A DNA stretch of 56,253 bases from Candidatus Gastranaerophilales bacterium (GTDB taxonomy: Bacteria; Cyanobacteriota; Vampirovibrionia; Gastranaerophilales; Gastranaerophilaceae): NCBI GenBank assembly GCA_900770525.1, contig CAAHDT010000040.1, forward strand, positions 1 to 56,253. The letters are read 5' to 3'. The translations under genes and the position numbers were made by a program. Positions 8,202 to 16,336 of the stretch are shown piece after piece (position 1 is the stretch's first letter; each line of letters opens with the position of its first letter). Below the pieces are notes generated by a model. That model had not been told where the DNA came from. It saw nothing but the letters and a program-made list of their open reading frames with translations, and searched no databases.

Positions 8202-8926
8202 TACTTGTAATCAAAAGGGTAATCATCTTTAATTTGCCAACCGTCTACCATCATTAAGGCTGCGCAGTATTGGTTATTCCCCCTTTGAATTTGCTCAAAG
8301 AAAAAATCTCTGTTGTATTTTTCAGGAGTGTTTGCTTGATAAGCATAAGGTTGAAAATAATATTGTTTCTTTAGCGGACTATAGAACAAAAATACAAATG
8401 AATTTACGCAGTCTTTTGAATACTCTTTTGTCAGAGCTTTAGGGGTTGTTTTATAATAGACATGAATTAATCCGTTGAAATTCATATTACTGTGATTGTT
8501 GTCGACTCCTGTTTCATCGTCAATATCCGGTGTTGAAGCGCTAAAGTTAGTAAATAAGACGATTCCTCCATCTGCGAGAGTTACTACTAATGTTTCGTGA
8601 TTATCTTCTTCGTTTTTTGTTATGTATTCATCCGTAACATTAAGATGTGGTTTTAAATACTTATCAAACCAATGTTGCATTTCTTCACCGTTATGGTGTT
8701 TGGTGAAAGCATCCCAACTATCCATCGAGCCATTTTCTGCTATTGCAATATTAGTCGCAGCTGACATTACCGTATAAAACTTTTTTACCTTATTTACGGT
8801 TACTGTTTTTTGGTATTTTGCAATTAAATTCGGTAGTGTAAGAGCTGCCACAACTCCAATTATTCCTAAAGTTATAAGAACTTCTGCTAGTGTAAAACCA
8901 AGTTTCCTATTTTTAACAACTCTCAT
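8198..8926 (-). CDS. Type IV pilin-like protein with prepilin leader
   Basis: A 242-residue protein. The short basic leader MRVVKNRKLG is followed by the class III (prepilin) helix FTLAEVLITLGIIGVVAA, so prepilin peptidase should cut after G10. The rest is a globular domain with scattered Cys and aromatic residues. It may be a pilin, a pseudopilin of a type II secretion system, or a surface protein exported by that route. No assembly genes are in the window. The SD (AGAGG) and a good promoter support the start. It is convergent with the Hcp-like gene, with overlapping stop codons. Confidence 0.9.
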   Translation of the reverse strand: MRVVKNRKLGFTLAEVLITLGIIGVVAALTLPNLIAKYQKTVTVNKVKKFYTVMSAATNIAIAENGSMDSWDAFTKHHNGEEMQHWFDKYLKPHLNVTDEYITKNEEDNHETLVVTLADGGIVLFTNFSASTPDIDDETGVDNNHSNMNFNGLIHVYYKTTPKALTKEYSKDCVNSFVFLFYSPLKKQYYFQPYAYQANTPEKYNRDFFFEQIQRGNNQYCAALMMVDGWQIKDDYPFDYKY

Positions 8927-8964
8927 TAATACCTCTTTCTACTCTATGTATTACTTCTATGTTT

Positions 8965-8993
8965 ATTATAAGTTATTAAACTTCTTATGTAAA
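8965..8993 (-). promoter_or_regulatory. Promoter of the pilin-like gene
   Basis: On the minus strand: TTTACA (8993-8988), a 17-base spacer and a perfect TATAAT (8970-8965). Confidence 0.75.
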
Positions 8994-9052
8994 GTGGTTA
9001 TATTGGGTTTACTTATTATTTCTTATTAATAGTATTAAAAGTAGGAGTACTT

Positions 9053-9379
9053 ATGAAGAATTATGTGTGCACCGTTTTAGGTGAAAACATAAAAAGAATA
9101 CGAAAAATTAAAGGGCTAAAACAAGACGAACTAGCCGAACGTCTTGGGTTAGAGGTTAAATCGCTTAGTTTGGTTGAAACGGGAAACGGTTTTGTTTCTG
9201 CAAAAACTTTAGAAAAATTGATATCCGTTTTGGATGTTCCGTTAACAGAACTTTTTGATGTTCAAGATAAGGAAAATGTTACTTTTTTATATGAACAGGT
9301 TTTGAATAATTTGGAGCATATTAAAAATAATTCGCAAAAACTTAATACTGTTTTATTAGTTTTAAAGAGTTTGGTTTAA
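9053..9379 (+). CDS. XRE-family helix-turn-helix regulator
   Basis: A 108-residue protein with one Cro/C1-type HTH in residues ~10-65 (KQDELAERLGL...KSLSLVETG), and a short C-terminal helical tail likely used for dimerisation. It starts after an AGGAG SD. It stands alone between the pilin-like gene (divergent) and rpsG (convergent), so it may control the divergent pilin-like gene, but no operator was found. Confidence 0.92.
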   Translation: MKNYVCTVLGENIKRIRKIKGLKQDELAERLGLEVKSLSLVETGNGFVSAKTLEKLISVLDVPLTELFDVQDKENVTFLYEQVLNNLEHIKNNSQKLNTVLLVLKSLV

Positions 9380-9410
9380 ATTTATTTTATTATTTATAAG
9401 ATAACAAAAA

Positions 9411-9436
9411 GAGTCCCGAAATTTCTCTCGGAACTC
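9411..9436. terminator. Bidirectional terminator between XRE gene and rpsG
   Basis: GAGTCCCGA (9411-9419) pairs with TCGGAACTC (9428-9436), with one wobble on the minus strand. A-runs and T-runs on both sides suit termination in both directions. Confidence 0.8.
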
Positions 9437-9455
9437 TTTTTTATTGAAATACAAA

Positions 9456-9926
9456 TTAGTATCTGTAGTGAGCAAAAGCTTTGTTAGCTTCAGCCATTTT
9501 GTGGGTATCTTCACGCTTTTTGCAAGCAGAACCTGTACCGTTTGATGCATCGATAATTTCGTTAGTCAATTTATCGATGAATGACTTTCCGCCACGTTTC
9601 TTAGCTGCATCAATCAACCAAGAAGAAGCAAGAGCGAAACCTCTGTCAGCTTTAACTTCGATAGGTACTTGGTAAGTAGAACCACCGATACGTCTAGCTT
9701 TAACTTCCAAAAGCGGAGTTGCATTTGTCATTGCTTTTTGGAAAACTTCAAGAGCTTTTTCGTTTGTTCTTTCTTCAATTCTTTCTAAAGTAGCATAGAA
9801 GATTTTTTCAGCTAATGATTTTTTACCTCTTCTCATAATTCTGTTAATGAATTTTGAGATATCAACACTATTGTATACCGGATCAGCTAACGGAACACGT
9901 TTAGCCGGTTTAGAACGTCTTGACAT
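9456..9926 (-). CDS. rpsG: 30S ribosomal protein S7
   Basis: A 156-residue protein of normal length, beginning MSRRSKPAKR and containing the conserved NRIMRRGKK and GGSTYQVP segments. S7 nucleates assembly of the 30S head by binding 16S rRNA. Its ATG overlaps the rpsL stop (TAATG), so the two are translationally coupled. Unlike the classical str operon, fusA and tuf do not follow: a terminator does. Confidence 0.98.
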   Translation of the reverse strand: MSRRSKPAKRVPLADPVYNSVDISKFINRIMRRGKKSLAEKIFYATLERIEERTNEKALEVFQKAMTNATPLLEVKARRIGGSTYQVPIEVKADRGFALASSWLIDAAKKRGGKSFIDKLTNEIIDASNGTGSACKKREDTHKMAEANKAFAHYRY

Positions 9927-10312
9927 TACTTCTTACCTCCTTTAGCATTTTTCTTAGCACCGTATTTAGATCTGCTTTGAGCTCTGTTTGCAACACCAGC
10001 AGTATCCAAAGTACCTCTTACGATGTGGTAACGAACACCTGGAAGGTCTTTTACCCTACCACCTCTGATAAGAACAACACTGTGTTCTTGTAGGTTGTGA
10101 CCGATACCCGGAATATATGAAGTAACTTCAAATCCGTTTGTCAATCTAACTCTGGCAACTTTTCTAAGAGCTGAGTTCGGTTTTTTAGGGGTTGTTGTGT
10201 AAACCCTTGTACATACTCCACGTCTTTGAGGACAGTTCATCAAAGCTGGAGATTTTGTTTTGTCTGTAAGCTTTTTACGTTCAGCACGTACAAGCTGGTT
10301 AATTGTAGGCAT
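9926..10312 (-). CDS. rpsL: 30S ribosomal protein S12
   Basis: A 128-residue protein with the universal TPKKPNSALRKVARVRL and GGRVKDLPGVRYH segments. Both lysines whose replacement gives streptomycin resistance (K43 and K88 in E. coli numbering) are wild type. S12 sits at the decoding centre and helps control accuracy. It is the first gene of a two-gene unit with rpsG, behind a promoter with a leader of about 170 bases. Confidence 0.98.
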   Translation of the reverse strand: MPTINQLVRAERKKLTDKTKSPALMNCPQRRGVCTRVYTTTPKKPNSALRKVARVRLTNGFEVTSYIPGIGHNLQEHSVVLIRGGRVKDLPGVRYHIVRGTLDTAGVANRAQSRSKYGAKKNAKGGKK

Positions 10313-10482
10313 TTTTTTCTCCTTTTGTTTGTACTACCCGATAAAGACCACAATCCAAAACCCTTACGCATTCTGACTGTGACCGGAACTGCCGAACATT
10401 CTGAACTTATGTTTAGACGTCCCTACGTTCCTGCTTTATCATTTCACTTAGCCTAAAATCTACACGATAATACGACCAGTGT
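10313..10482 (-). other. Long untranslated leader of rpsL-rpsG
   Basis: About 170 bases between the predicted transcription start and the rpsL ATG contain no credible ORF on the coding strand. The octamer TCAGAATG occurs twice on the minus strand (10404-10397 and 10376-10369), and several GC-rich pairing segments lie around 10381-10400. It could be an autoregulatory r-protein leader, but no known motif was recognised. Confidence 0.4.
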
Positions 10483-10488
10483 AATTTT

Positions 10489-10517
10489 ATTAAACATCAC
10501 ACATATCTTAAAGTCAA
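10489..10517 (-). promoter_or_regulatory. Promoter of rpsL-rpsG
   Basis: On the minus strand: TTGACT (10517-10512), a 17-base spacer and TTTAAT (10494-10489). Confidence 0.65.
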
Positions 10518-10540
10518 TGAATTGTAACATTTATGAACTG

Positions 10541-10852
10541 TTATGACTGCTTTATTTTTGTATGTACAAATGAACAAATTCCGGCAACTAATGCAATTGC
10601 TCCATTTGTTAGTATTGATGTTACAAGTGGAGATGCTTTTATATGTTTTGTTACAACTTTGGTTACTTTATCCAGTACTACCCCAAATGCAAACCACGAA
10701 AGAGCATTACTCATGCCGGCATGTAACGGTGTTTCGGATTTTGGTTTAACCGGTAATGCTTTAACTCTGCCTTGCATTGAACTGCTTTGATGTTTATTAG
10801 TCGGGTAATTGTTTGCAGTTTGTGTGCTGCAAAATGTAATGGGGTGTATCAT
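10541..10852 (-). CDS. Small hypothetical membrane-associated protein
   Basis: A 103-residue protein. The N-terminal 45 residues are polar and contain ITFCST near the start (F7). Two moderately hydrophobic segments follow (about 50-63 and 78-95). The layout (polar N-terminus, then LSWFAFGVVLDKVTK, then a small-residue helix) recalls lineage-specific small membrane proteins. I do not recognise a family. A plus-strand frame covers the same bases; I prefer this strand because its hydrophobic pattern is more protein-like. The SD is weak, so the start is uncertain. Confidence 0.55.
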   Translation of the reverse strand: MIHPITFCSTQTANNYPTNKHQSSSMQGRVKALPVKPKSETPLHAGMSNALSWFAFGVVLDKVTKVVTKHIKASPLVTSILTNGAIALVAGICSFVHTKIKQS

Positions 10853-10932
10853 CTCTCTATTTTTTCTTTAATTCCTTCACTCTATAGTTTATATCGCGCG
10901 AAGATATTGTCAATATCTCTATTGGATATATT

Positions 10933-11901
10933 TTATTTTGTTACGAATTTGGAGATGAATTTAATTATTGCAGGGTAAATTGCTGTGATAAATATACCTG
11001 TTACAAAATAACTTGTTAGTTTACCTATAGATTTTCCAAGTATATTTACGTAATATTGTGCGGTGTGGTCAAGAAGGAACATCATTAATGTTGCTCCGAT
11101 TATAAATAATAAAGCTTTAAGCCAGAACGGAATATTAGATTTTGGTTCAAAATGTAAAAATCTATTATCGATTAACCAGCCGGTGAAAATTCCTGTAATG
11201 AAACCTGTTTTAGGAAATGCATCTAATCTCATTTTTACCGGATCGGCAAGCAATATTCCGTTTAAATAATCCATCGGATAGCTTTTTAGTTCTGCATATA
11301 TCAATATGAGAACATTTAGTAAAATGACTATTCCCCATACACATAAATCTCGATTTTTACCTTTTTCAACCCATTTAAGAATTTTATCGGTTAAAAACAA
11401 CAATATAGAACCTGTTATAATTGAAACAACAACATCTTGAGGAGTATGTACTCCAAGATAATTTCTTGAAAATCCAACTAACAATATTAGAAAAATCAAG
11501 CCAAAACGTACCGGTTTATTGCTCCATAACTTTACGGCAAGAGCCCCCCAAGTTCCCATTGCTATGCCAGTATGTCCGCTAGGAAAAGAATAGCCTGTTG
11601 CAAGTTTAATTGCACTGTCGACAGGTTTGATTCTGCTATCTAAAACCCAAGGTCTGTATATGCAGGCGGTTAGTTTTAAAAATTGATTAACCATAATGCC
11701 TAAAAAGAAGTTCCAAAGCATGTAAATGCCATACTTTTTATTGAAGAACCAATAAACAAGGCACATGAAGATTAACGGAATAGCGAATTCGCCAAACATC
11801 GTAGCGACAGAAAAGAATCCATTAAAAACTCCGTGAGTCAATTCTCTAAAATTTTGTAATATCAATAAATATTCAATTTGCCAATGTAAAAAAGTTTCCA
11901 T
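10933..11901 (-). CDS. PAP2-family membrane phosphatase
   Basis: A 322-residue multi-pass protein carrying the full lipid-phosphatase signature: KX6RP (K76, R83, P84), PSGH (107-110) and SRX5H (S145, R146, H152). Such enzymes remove phosphate from phosphatidic acid, undecaprenyl diphosphate or similar lipids on the outer face of the inner membrane. The C-terminal half adds several further membrane helices, longer than minimal PAP2 proteins. The gene has its own promoter ending six bases before the ATG and no SD, so the mRNA is probably leaderless. The substrate is unknown; a role in envelope lipid recycling alongside uppP is plausible. Confidence 0.92.
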   Translation of the reverse strand: METFLHWQIEYLLILQNFRELTHGVFNGFFSVATMFGEFAIPLIFMCLVYWFFNKKYGIYMLWNFFLGIMVNQFLKLTACIYRPWVLDSRIKPVDSAIKLATGYSFPSGHTGIAMGTWGALAVKLWSNKPVRFGLIFLILLVGFSRNYLGVHTPQDVVVSIITGSILLFLTDKILKWVEKGKNRDLCVWGIVILLNVLILIYAELKSYPMDYLNGILLADPVKMRLDAFPKTGFITGIFTGWLIDNRFLHFEPKSNIPFWLKALLFIIGATLMMFLLDHTAQYYVNILGKSIGKLTSYFVTGIFITAIYPAIIKFISKFVTK

Positions 11902-11907
11902 TGCTTA

Positions 11908-11937
11908 ATTATAATATTTGTTAATATAACATTGCAA
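11908..11937 (-). promoter_or_regulatory. Leaderless-type promoter of the PAP2 gene
   Basis: On the minus strand: TTGCAA (11937-11932), an 18-base spacer and a perfect TATAAT (11913-11908), then TAAGCA and the ATG. Transcription should begin at the start codon. Confidence 0.7.
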
Positions 11938-11965
11938 GAATGTTATATTTTGTGACAAAGTTAAA

Positions 11966-12595
11966 TTATTTTTTGAATACTACAATATCGCCACGTTTAA
12001 CTCTTTGAGCCAGTTTTACGATTATTTCGTTTGCCATCCTAATACATCCGTGAGATGAATGTTTCCCGATACTTGCCAAATCGTTATTCCCGTGTATAAA
12101 TTCACCGTTATTAAGTTTAGCACCTGTTTTAGGGTTGATTGTTGTTAAACATATAATCTTAGGTCCGTATTCTGCAGGGTTTTTACGCCTTTTAGACCAA
12201 ACTGGTGCAGCCTTAAACGGATATGTTTCTACGTGGGTAACAAGGCTATAACCTGGAGTTGTCGGGGTTGATTTTTTGCCACTTGCAACCAAAAATGCTT
12301 CTTCCGCGTTTCCGGATTGGTCATAAGTATATAATATGTTTTTGTTCAGGTCGACAATGATTCTGGCTTTTTTGCTTTGTCCTAACATTTTCACGTTTGC
12401 GGATGGTGCATTGGCAAGAACTTCCTTATCCATAGTTCCATACGGAGAAACTTGCTTGGTAAATGTAAACGTATCTACTTCCTGCCGATTTTGTCTGCCC
12501 TGAGTAGAAGTTGTTTGAGCTTTCATAGGAGCTGCTGCCAGTAATGCTGCTCCGGCTATTGCCATAAAACTTTTTGATACAGGAGAAATTTTCAT
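11966..12595 (-). CDS. L,D-transpeptidase (YkuD domain), secreted
   Basis: A 209-residue protein with a classical N-terminal signal peptide (basic start, hydrophobic core ~9-22, likely cut near residue 26). The YkuD domain spans about residues 78-208. The catalytic motif is present: H168, then H182-G-C184 in the SSHGCIRM block. These enzymes form 3-3 cross-links or attach proteins to peptidoglycan in the periplasm. It lies 37 bases after the MFS gene in the same direction, so read-through is possible. The SD is weak. Confidence 0.93.
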   Translation of the reverse strand: MKISPVSKSFMAIAGAALLAAAPMKAQTTSTQGRQNRQEVDTFTFTKQVSPYGTMDKEVLANAPSANVKMLGQSKKARIIVDLNKNILYTYDQSGNAEEAFLVASGKKSTPTTPGYSLVTHVETYPFKAAPVWSKRRKNPAEYGPKIICLTTINPKTGAKLNNGEFIHGNNDLASIGKHSSHGCIRMANEIIVKLAQRVKRGDIVVFKK

Positions 12596-12632
12596 ATCCG
12601 TTTTAAAGCCGGTACATAATTTTTTTTGCTAT

Positions 12633-13805
12633 TTAACAGACAAATTTTCTATTGTCGTAAAGTTTTGTAAAGTTAAGTAATAGTAAAAATCCGCCAAAAG
12701 CAAGGACTATTCCTGGGATTGTCGTAAACTGATAACCTAATCCGTACGTTACAGGAAGTCCTCCCATAAAAGCTCCAAGTGCATTTCCTAAATTAAAAGC
12801 TACTTGAGCGCTTGCTGCACCCAAAATCTCACCCCCCGGAGAGTATTGGATAATTAATACTTGTTGCGGCGCAGATAGTGCAAACAGGCATGATGTACAA
12901 GTGAACATTAAAATTATTGCAAGTATTGGATTTGAGGCAAAGAAAAAGGTCAAAAATAAAGCAAGACAAATTGTCAATTGTGTGCAGCAGGCAACTTTAG
13001 CCGGCGTGTATTTGTCCGAAAGCTTTCCTCCGAGAATATTCCCAAAACACATGCCGGCACCCGATAAAATCATAATTAGTGAAATTATTTTAGGGTTAAA
13101 TCCTGAAACATTTACCAATACCGGATTTATATAACTGAACCAGCAGAAAACGCCACCGTTTCCCAGCATTATTGCAAGGATTATTAACCAAGGTGCCTTG
13201 TATTTTAAAAAGTGAAACTGTTTTCTTAAACCATTATCCGGCATGGGGTCAAATCTTGGAATCCATCTGCAAATAAACATATATACAAAAACTCCGAAAA
13301 TTCCAATTAATAAGAACAATACACGCCACGAAATATTATGACTTATATATGTACCAAACGGCACACCAAGCAAATTGGCAATTGTCATGCCGGCAACCAT
13401 TGTAGCAACCGCTTGAGAACCTTTACCTTCTTTGGCAAGTTTTCCTGCAACGATTGAACCTATTCCAAAAAATCCACCGTGCGGTAACCCTGAAATAAAT
13501 CTTGTAATCAGCATTGCATAATAGTTTGGTGCGATACTTGTGAGTAAATTCCCTATAATATGTATTGCAACAAGGGCTAATAATATATTTTTTAACGGTT
13601 TTCTTCTTGCCGCAAATACCAAAAATATTGCCCCGACGGCAACCCCTATTGCGTAAGCTGAAATGCAATGCCCTGCTGTCGGAATGGTGATTTTTAGGGC
13701 ATTTGCGACATCAGGTAGAATTCCCATCATGGAAAATTCAGCCATTCCGAGTCCAAATGTTCCAAATGCCAGTGAAATTAGTCCTTTTAAAGTTCTGTCT
13801 ATCAT
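12633..13805 (-). CDS. MFS transporter, DHA1-type (AraJ/PbuE-like efflux)
   Basis: A 390-residue protein with 12 predicted membrane helices. The first helix region (FGTFGLGMAEFSMMGILPDVA) is typical of the AraJ/NepI/PbuE branch of drug:H+ antiporters, which export sugars, nucleosides or drugs. The substrate cannot be told. Its ATG follows the stop of the C_GCAxxG gene by five bases without a clear SD, so translation is probably coupled to it. Confidence 0.88.
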   Translation of the reverse strand: MIDRTLKGLISLAFGTFGLGMAEFSMMGILPDVANALKITIPTAGHCISAYAIGVAVGAIFLVFAARRKPLKNILLALVAIHIIGNLLTSIAPNYYAMLITRFISGLPHGGFFGIGSIVAGKLAKEGKGSQAVATMVAGMTIANLLGVPFGTYISHNISWRVLFLLIGIFGVFVYMFICRWIPRFDPMPDNGLRKQFHFLKYKAPWLIILAIMLGNGGVFCWFSYINPVLVNVSGFNPKIISLIMILSGAGMCFGNILGGKLSDKYTPAKVACCTQLTICLALFLTFFFASNPILAIILMFTCTSCLFALSAPQQVLIIQYSPGGEILGAASAQVAFNLGNALGAFMGGLPVTYGLGYQFTTIPGIVLAFGGFLLLLNFTKLYDNRKFVC

Positions 13806-13810
13806 TTTTG

Positions 13811-14272
13811 TTAAACTTTGTCTTTTTGATTTGCTATTAAATATTGTTCGAAAATTTCCGCCGCATCAGCTACCAAATCGGCACATGGGCGTTTTTTATA
13901 ATAGGTTTCTGTTCTTTCAGATGGGGTTGGGGCACTTGAGGTTTCTACGCCTTCCAAAAGTTCTCTGCAAATTATACTTCCGTTTTTATCTTTAAACATT
14001 TTTGCAATTTCTTGTATTCTTGCGTAATGTTGAGCTTTCGCAAGCGGATTTTCTGTTGAGTCCGGTCCATACTGCAATCCTGCCGCCATAAACATGCCAG
14101 TTACAGCTCCGCAAACTTCACGCATTCTTCCCATTCCTCCGCCAAAAGAAGAAGAGAGTTTCATTGCAGTCTTGAAGTCAAGTCCTAGTTCTTCGCAAAA
14201 CGCTCCAATTACTGCTTGGGAACAATTATATCCTTCTTTGAATAATTCTTGTGCTTTTTGAGCATGGTTCAT
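13811..14272 (-). CDS. C_GCAxxG_C_C family redox/metal protein
   Basis: With the start at 14272 (SD AAGGAG) the protein has 153 residues. Cysteines at 17, 26, 54, 102 and 130 include the family block CGAVTG (54-59), and a glycine-rich FGGGMGRM stretch precedes it. The family is putatively redox-active or metal-binding and often sits next to transporters, as here. A longer in-frame start at 14308 is rejected: the predicted -10 box lies at 14302-14297, downstream of that codon. It leads a unit with the MFS gene. Confidence 0.88.
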   Translation of the reverse strand: MNHAQKAQELFKEGYNCSQAVIGAFCEELGLDFKTAMKLSSSFGGGMGRMREVCGAVTGMFMAAGLQYGPDSTENPLAKAQHYARIQEIAKMFKDKNGSIICRELLEGVETSSAPTPSERTETYYKKRPCADLVADAAEIFEQYLIANQKDKV

Positions 14273-14296
14273 TATAAAATTTCTCCTTATAAGAAA

Positions 14297-14326
14297 ATTA
14301 TATAACAAATTGCTATTTTTTAGTCG
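14297..14326 (-). promoter_or_regulatory. Promoter of the C_GCAxxG-MFS unit
   Basis: On the minus strand: TCGACT (14326-14321), an 18-base spacer and a perfect TATAAT (14302-14297). The start of transcription is near 14290. Confidence 0.55.
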
Positions 14327-14545
14327 AGAAATTTTTAATTATATTTGTTTAATTGCAGACTGTGTTTTTTAGATGAGTTTCCTCATTTCTCCTCGTATAA
14401 TCCTTATCATCCGCTACTTTAGGTAGTATTTTTTTATTTGTATATATTTCATATCGGTTTCGTTTTACGTTTTATTTAAAGTTTTTTTGCAAAATAGTCT
14501 TTTTGAATGAGTTTATAGTATACTTGTTTCTAAAAGAGGGATAAA

Positions 14546-15022
14546 ATGATAAAACTTGTAGCTTTTGATGTGGATGGTGTTCTTACAGACGGTAGTATTA
14601 CTTATGATGAGAATGGTGTAGAGTATAAAACTTTCAATGCAAAAGATGGGCAAGGAATTGTTCGTTTAAATAATGCTGGGATTGTTACTGCAATTATTAC
14701 AGCAAGAAATAACGGTACTGTTACCAAAAGGGCTCAAGATTTGAGCATAAAAGAACTTCACCAAGGGCAAAAAAATAAAATTGCTAAATTGGATGAGTTG
14801 TTAGAACAGTATCATTTAACTTATGCTGAGGTAGCTTATATCGGTGATGATTTGCCTGATATGGAAATTTTAAGTAAGGTGAAAATAGCAGGGTGTCCGA
14901 ATGATGCAGTGGATGAAATTATAAATATTGCAAATTGGCGAGCTAAAAAAAATGGCGGCAGAGGAGCTGTTAGAGAATTTTGCGATTATATATTAAAATA
15001 CAATGATGAGGAGAATAAATAA
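14546..15022 (+). CDS. kdsC: KdsC-type HAD phosphatase (3-deoxy-D-manno-octulosonate 8-phosphate phosphatase)
   Basis: A 158-residue HAD-family protein of the tetrameric KdsC type. The nucleophile motif DVDGVLTDG, the ITAR motif II segment and the C-terminal GDDLPD motif are all intact. KdsC removes the phosphate from Kdo-8-P to give Kdo for LPS inner core, feeding KdsB (47564). The SD is GAGGG, with a TATACT box about 18 bases upstream. Its stop overlaps the queD start (TAATG). A second, more divergent KdsC homologue lies at 51735. Confidence 0.93.
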   Translation: MIKLVAFDVDGVLTDGSITYDENGVEYKTFNAKDGQGIVRLNNAGIVTAIITARNNGTVTKRAQDLSIKELHQGQKNKIAKLDELLEQYHLTYAEVAYIGDDLPDMEILSKVKIAGCPNDAVDEIINIANWRAKKNGGRGAVREFCDYILKYNDEENK

Positions 15023-15387
15023 TGTACGAAATAAAAACACAAGCGTTTTTTTCAGCAGCACATCATCTGTTAAATTATGATGGTGAATGTGAAAATCAGC
15101 ATGGACATAATTGGATGGTAGAAGCTTATGTTAAGGGGGAAACTCTTGATAAAAGTAATATTCTAATTGATTACAAGGTGTTGAAAAAAGAACTTAATGC
15201 TGTATTGGATTTGTTAGATCATAAGGATATTAATGAAGTTCCTGAATTTAAGGGGGAAAGTCCTAGTAGCGAGATGATTTCTGCTTTTATTTACACAAAA
15301 TTAAAAGAAAGAATTGTACAATTAAGTAAAGTTTCTGTTTGGGAAACTCAGACATCTTGTGCAAGTTATTATGAAGAAGACGTATAG
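15022..15387 (+). CDS. queD: 6-pyruvoyl-tetrahydropterin synthase family, QueD-like
   Basis: A 121-residue protein with the zinc-binding histidines (H14/H15 region and H27-G-H29) and the catalytic Cys (C23) in the order of the PTPS/QueD family. QueD converts dihydroneopterin triphosphate to 6-carboxy-tetrahydropterin, an early step of queuosine tRNA modification. The usual partners queC, queE and folE are not in the window. The start overlaps the kdsC stop by one base, with SD GAGGAG inside the kdsC end. Confidence 0.92.
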   Translation: MYEIKTQAFFSAAHHLLNYDGECENQHGHNWMVEAYVKGETLDKSNILIDYKVLKKELNAVLDLLDHKDINEVPEFKGESPSSEMISAFIYTKLKERIVQLSKVSVWETQTSCASYYEEDV

Positions 15388-15403
15388 TGGAGTGTAAATA
15401 AAA

Positions 15404-16246
15404 ATGAATTTAATACAAGCAATTTTGATGGGGATAGTCCAAGGGTTGAGCGAATTTTTACCTATTTCAAGTTCAGCTCATCTTGTTTTTACTTCAAATT
15501 TTTATAAAGTTTTTAAAGGAATAGAAATTGTTCAACAGTCAAACGAAGAAGTGTTTTTCGACATTATGGTGCACTTAGGGACTTTGATTGCTGTTTTGAT
15601 TTTTTTCAGAAAAGATATTTGGGAAATTTGTAAAGCGCTTTTTAATGCAATTAAAACAAAAGATTGGACAGATTCAAAGGCAAAAATGGGTGTATATATA
15701 ATTATAGGTACTATTTTGACTATAGTTTTGGCGTTACCGATTAATGAAGTTGCCGAAAAATTGGTCTTTCGCCCTGATATTGTTGGTGTTTTGTTGTTTA
15801 TTACAGGCGTTGTTTTATTGCTGAGTGAACGTTTCTCAAAATCAGTTAAGGCAAAAACTTCAGAAGTGTCTTTAAAGACTTCTATATTAATAGGTTTAGC
15901 TCAAGGTTTGGCTGCTCTTCCCGGATTTTCACGTTCAGGGTGGACTATCGCAACAGGATTGTTTAATGGTATGGATAGGACATCTGCTGCCAGATATTCA
16001 TTTTTGTTGAGTATTCCTATAATTTTAGGGGCTTCAATGGTTTATCCGCTAGTGAAAATTGATATTCATGAAGCTGTTACATACAATTGGCTTGCAATCG
16101 GCGCAGGAACTATTGTTTCTGGAATTGTAGGCTATTTGTGTATTAAATATTTCATGAAATTTGTTTCTAAATTTTCATTGGGCTTCTTTGGATATTATTG
16201 CCTTGTTATGGGGCTTGTTACAGCGGTGTTTTTTGCATTAAATTAA
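15404..16246 (+). CDS. uppP: Undecaprenyl-diphosphate phosphatase
   Basis: A 280-residue multi-pass membrane protein with the two BacA/UppP signatures: QGLSEFLPISSSAH near the N-terminus and FSRSG (about residues 173-177), which form the active site at the outer membrane leaflet. It recycles the lipid carrier for peptidoglycan and O-antigen by converting undecaprenyl diphosphate to the monophosphate. Overproduction of this family gives bacitracin resistance. It follows queD by 16 bases and probably belongs to the same transcript. Confidence 0.96.
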   Translation: MNLIQAILMGIVQGLSEFLPISSSAHLVFTSNFYKVFKGIEIVQQSNEEVFFDIMVHLGTLIAVLIFFRKDIWEICKALFNAIKTKDWTDSKAKMGVYIIIGTILTIVLALPINEVAEKLVFRPDIVGVLLFITGVVLLLSERFSKSVKAKTSEVSLKTSILIGLAQGLAALPGFSRSGWTIATGLFNGMDRTSAARYSFLLSIPIILGASMVYPLVKIDIHEAVTYNWLAIGAGTIVSGIVGYLCIKYFMKFVSKFSLGFFGYYCLVMGLVTAVFFALN

Positions 16247-16336
16247 TGTAAAAAAATGTAACAAACGTTTAAATCCTAGCAAAAAAAAATATTCATAGGT
16301 CTTATATATGCAGACATGTATTAGTGTGGAGTAAAA

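Noticed and set aside
10226..10456. Plus-strand ORF opposite rpsL and its leader
   Set aside because: It is antisense to a ribosomal protein gene and its promoter region, without an SD.
10533..10790. Plus-strand ORF opposite the small membrane protein
   Set aside because: No SD, and the minus-strand frame has the more convincing hydrophobic pattern.
14309..14545. Possible RNA gene between the C_GCAxxG gene and kdsC
   Set aside because: Only a 5-bp hairpin (ATGAG/CTCAT) and AT-rich sequence are visible, with no cloverleaf or known RNA motif.
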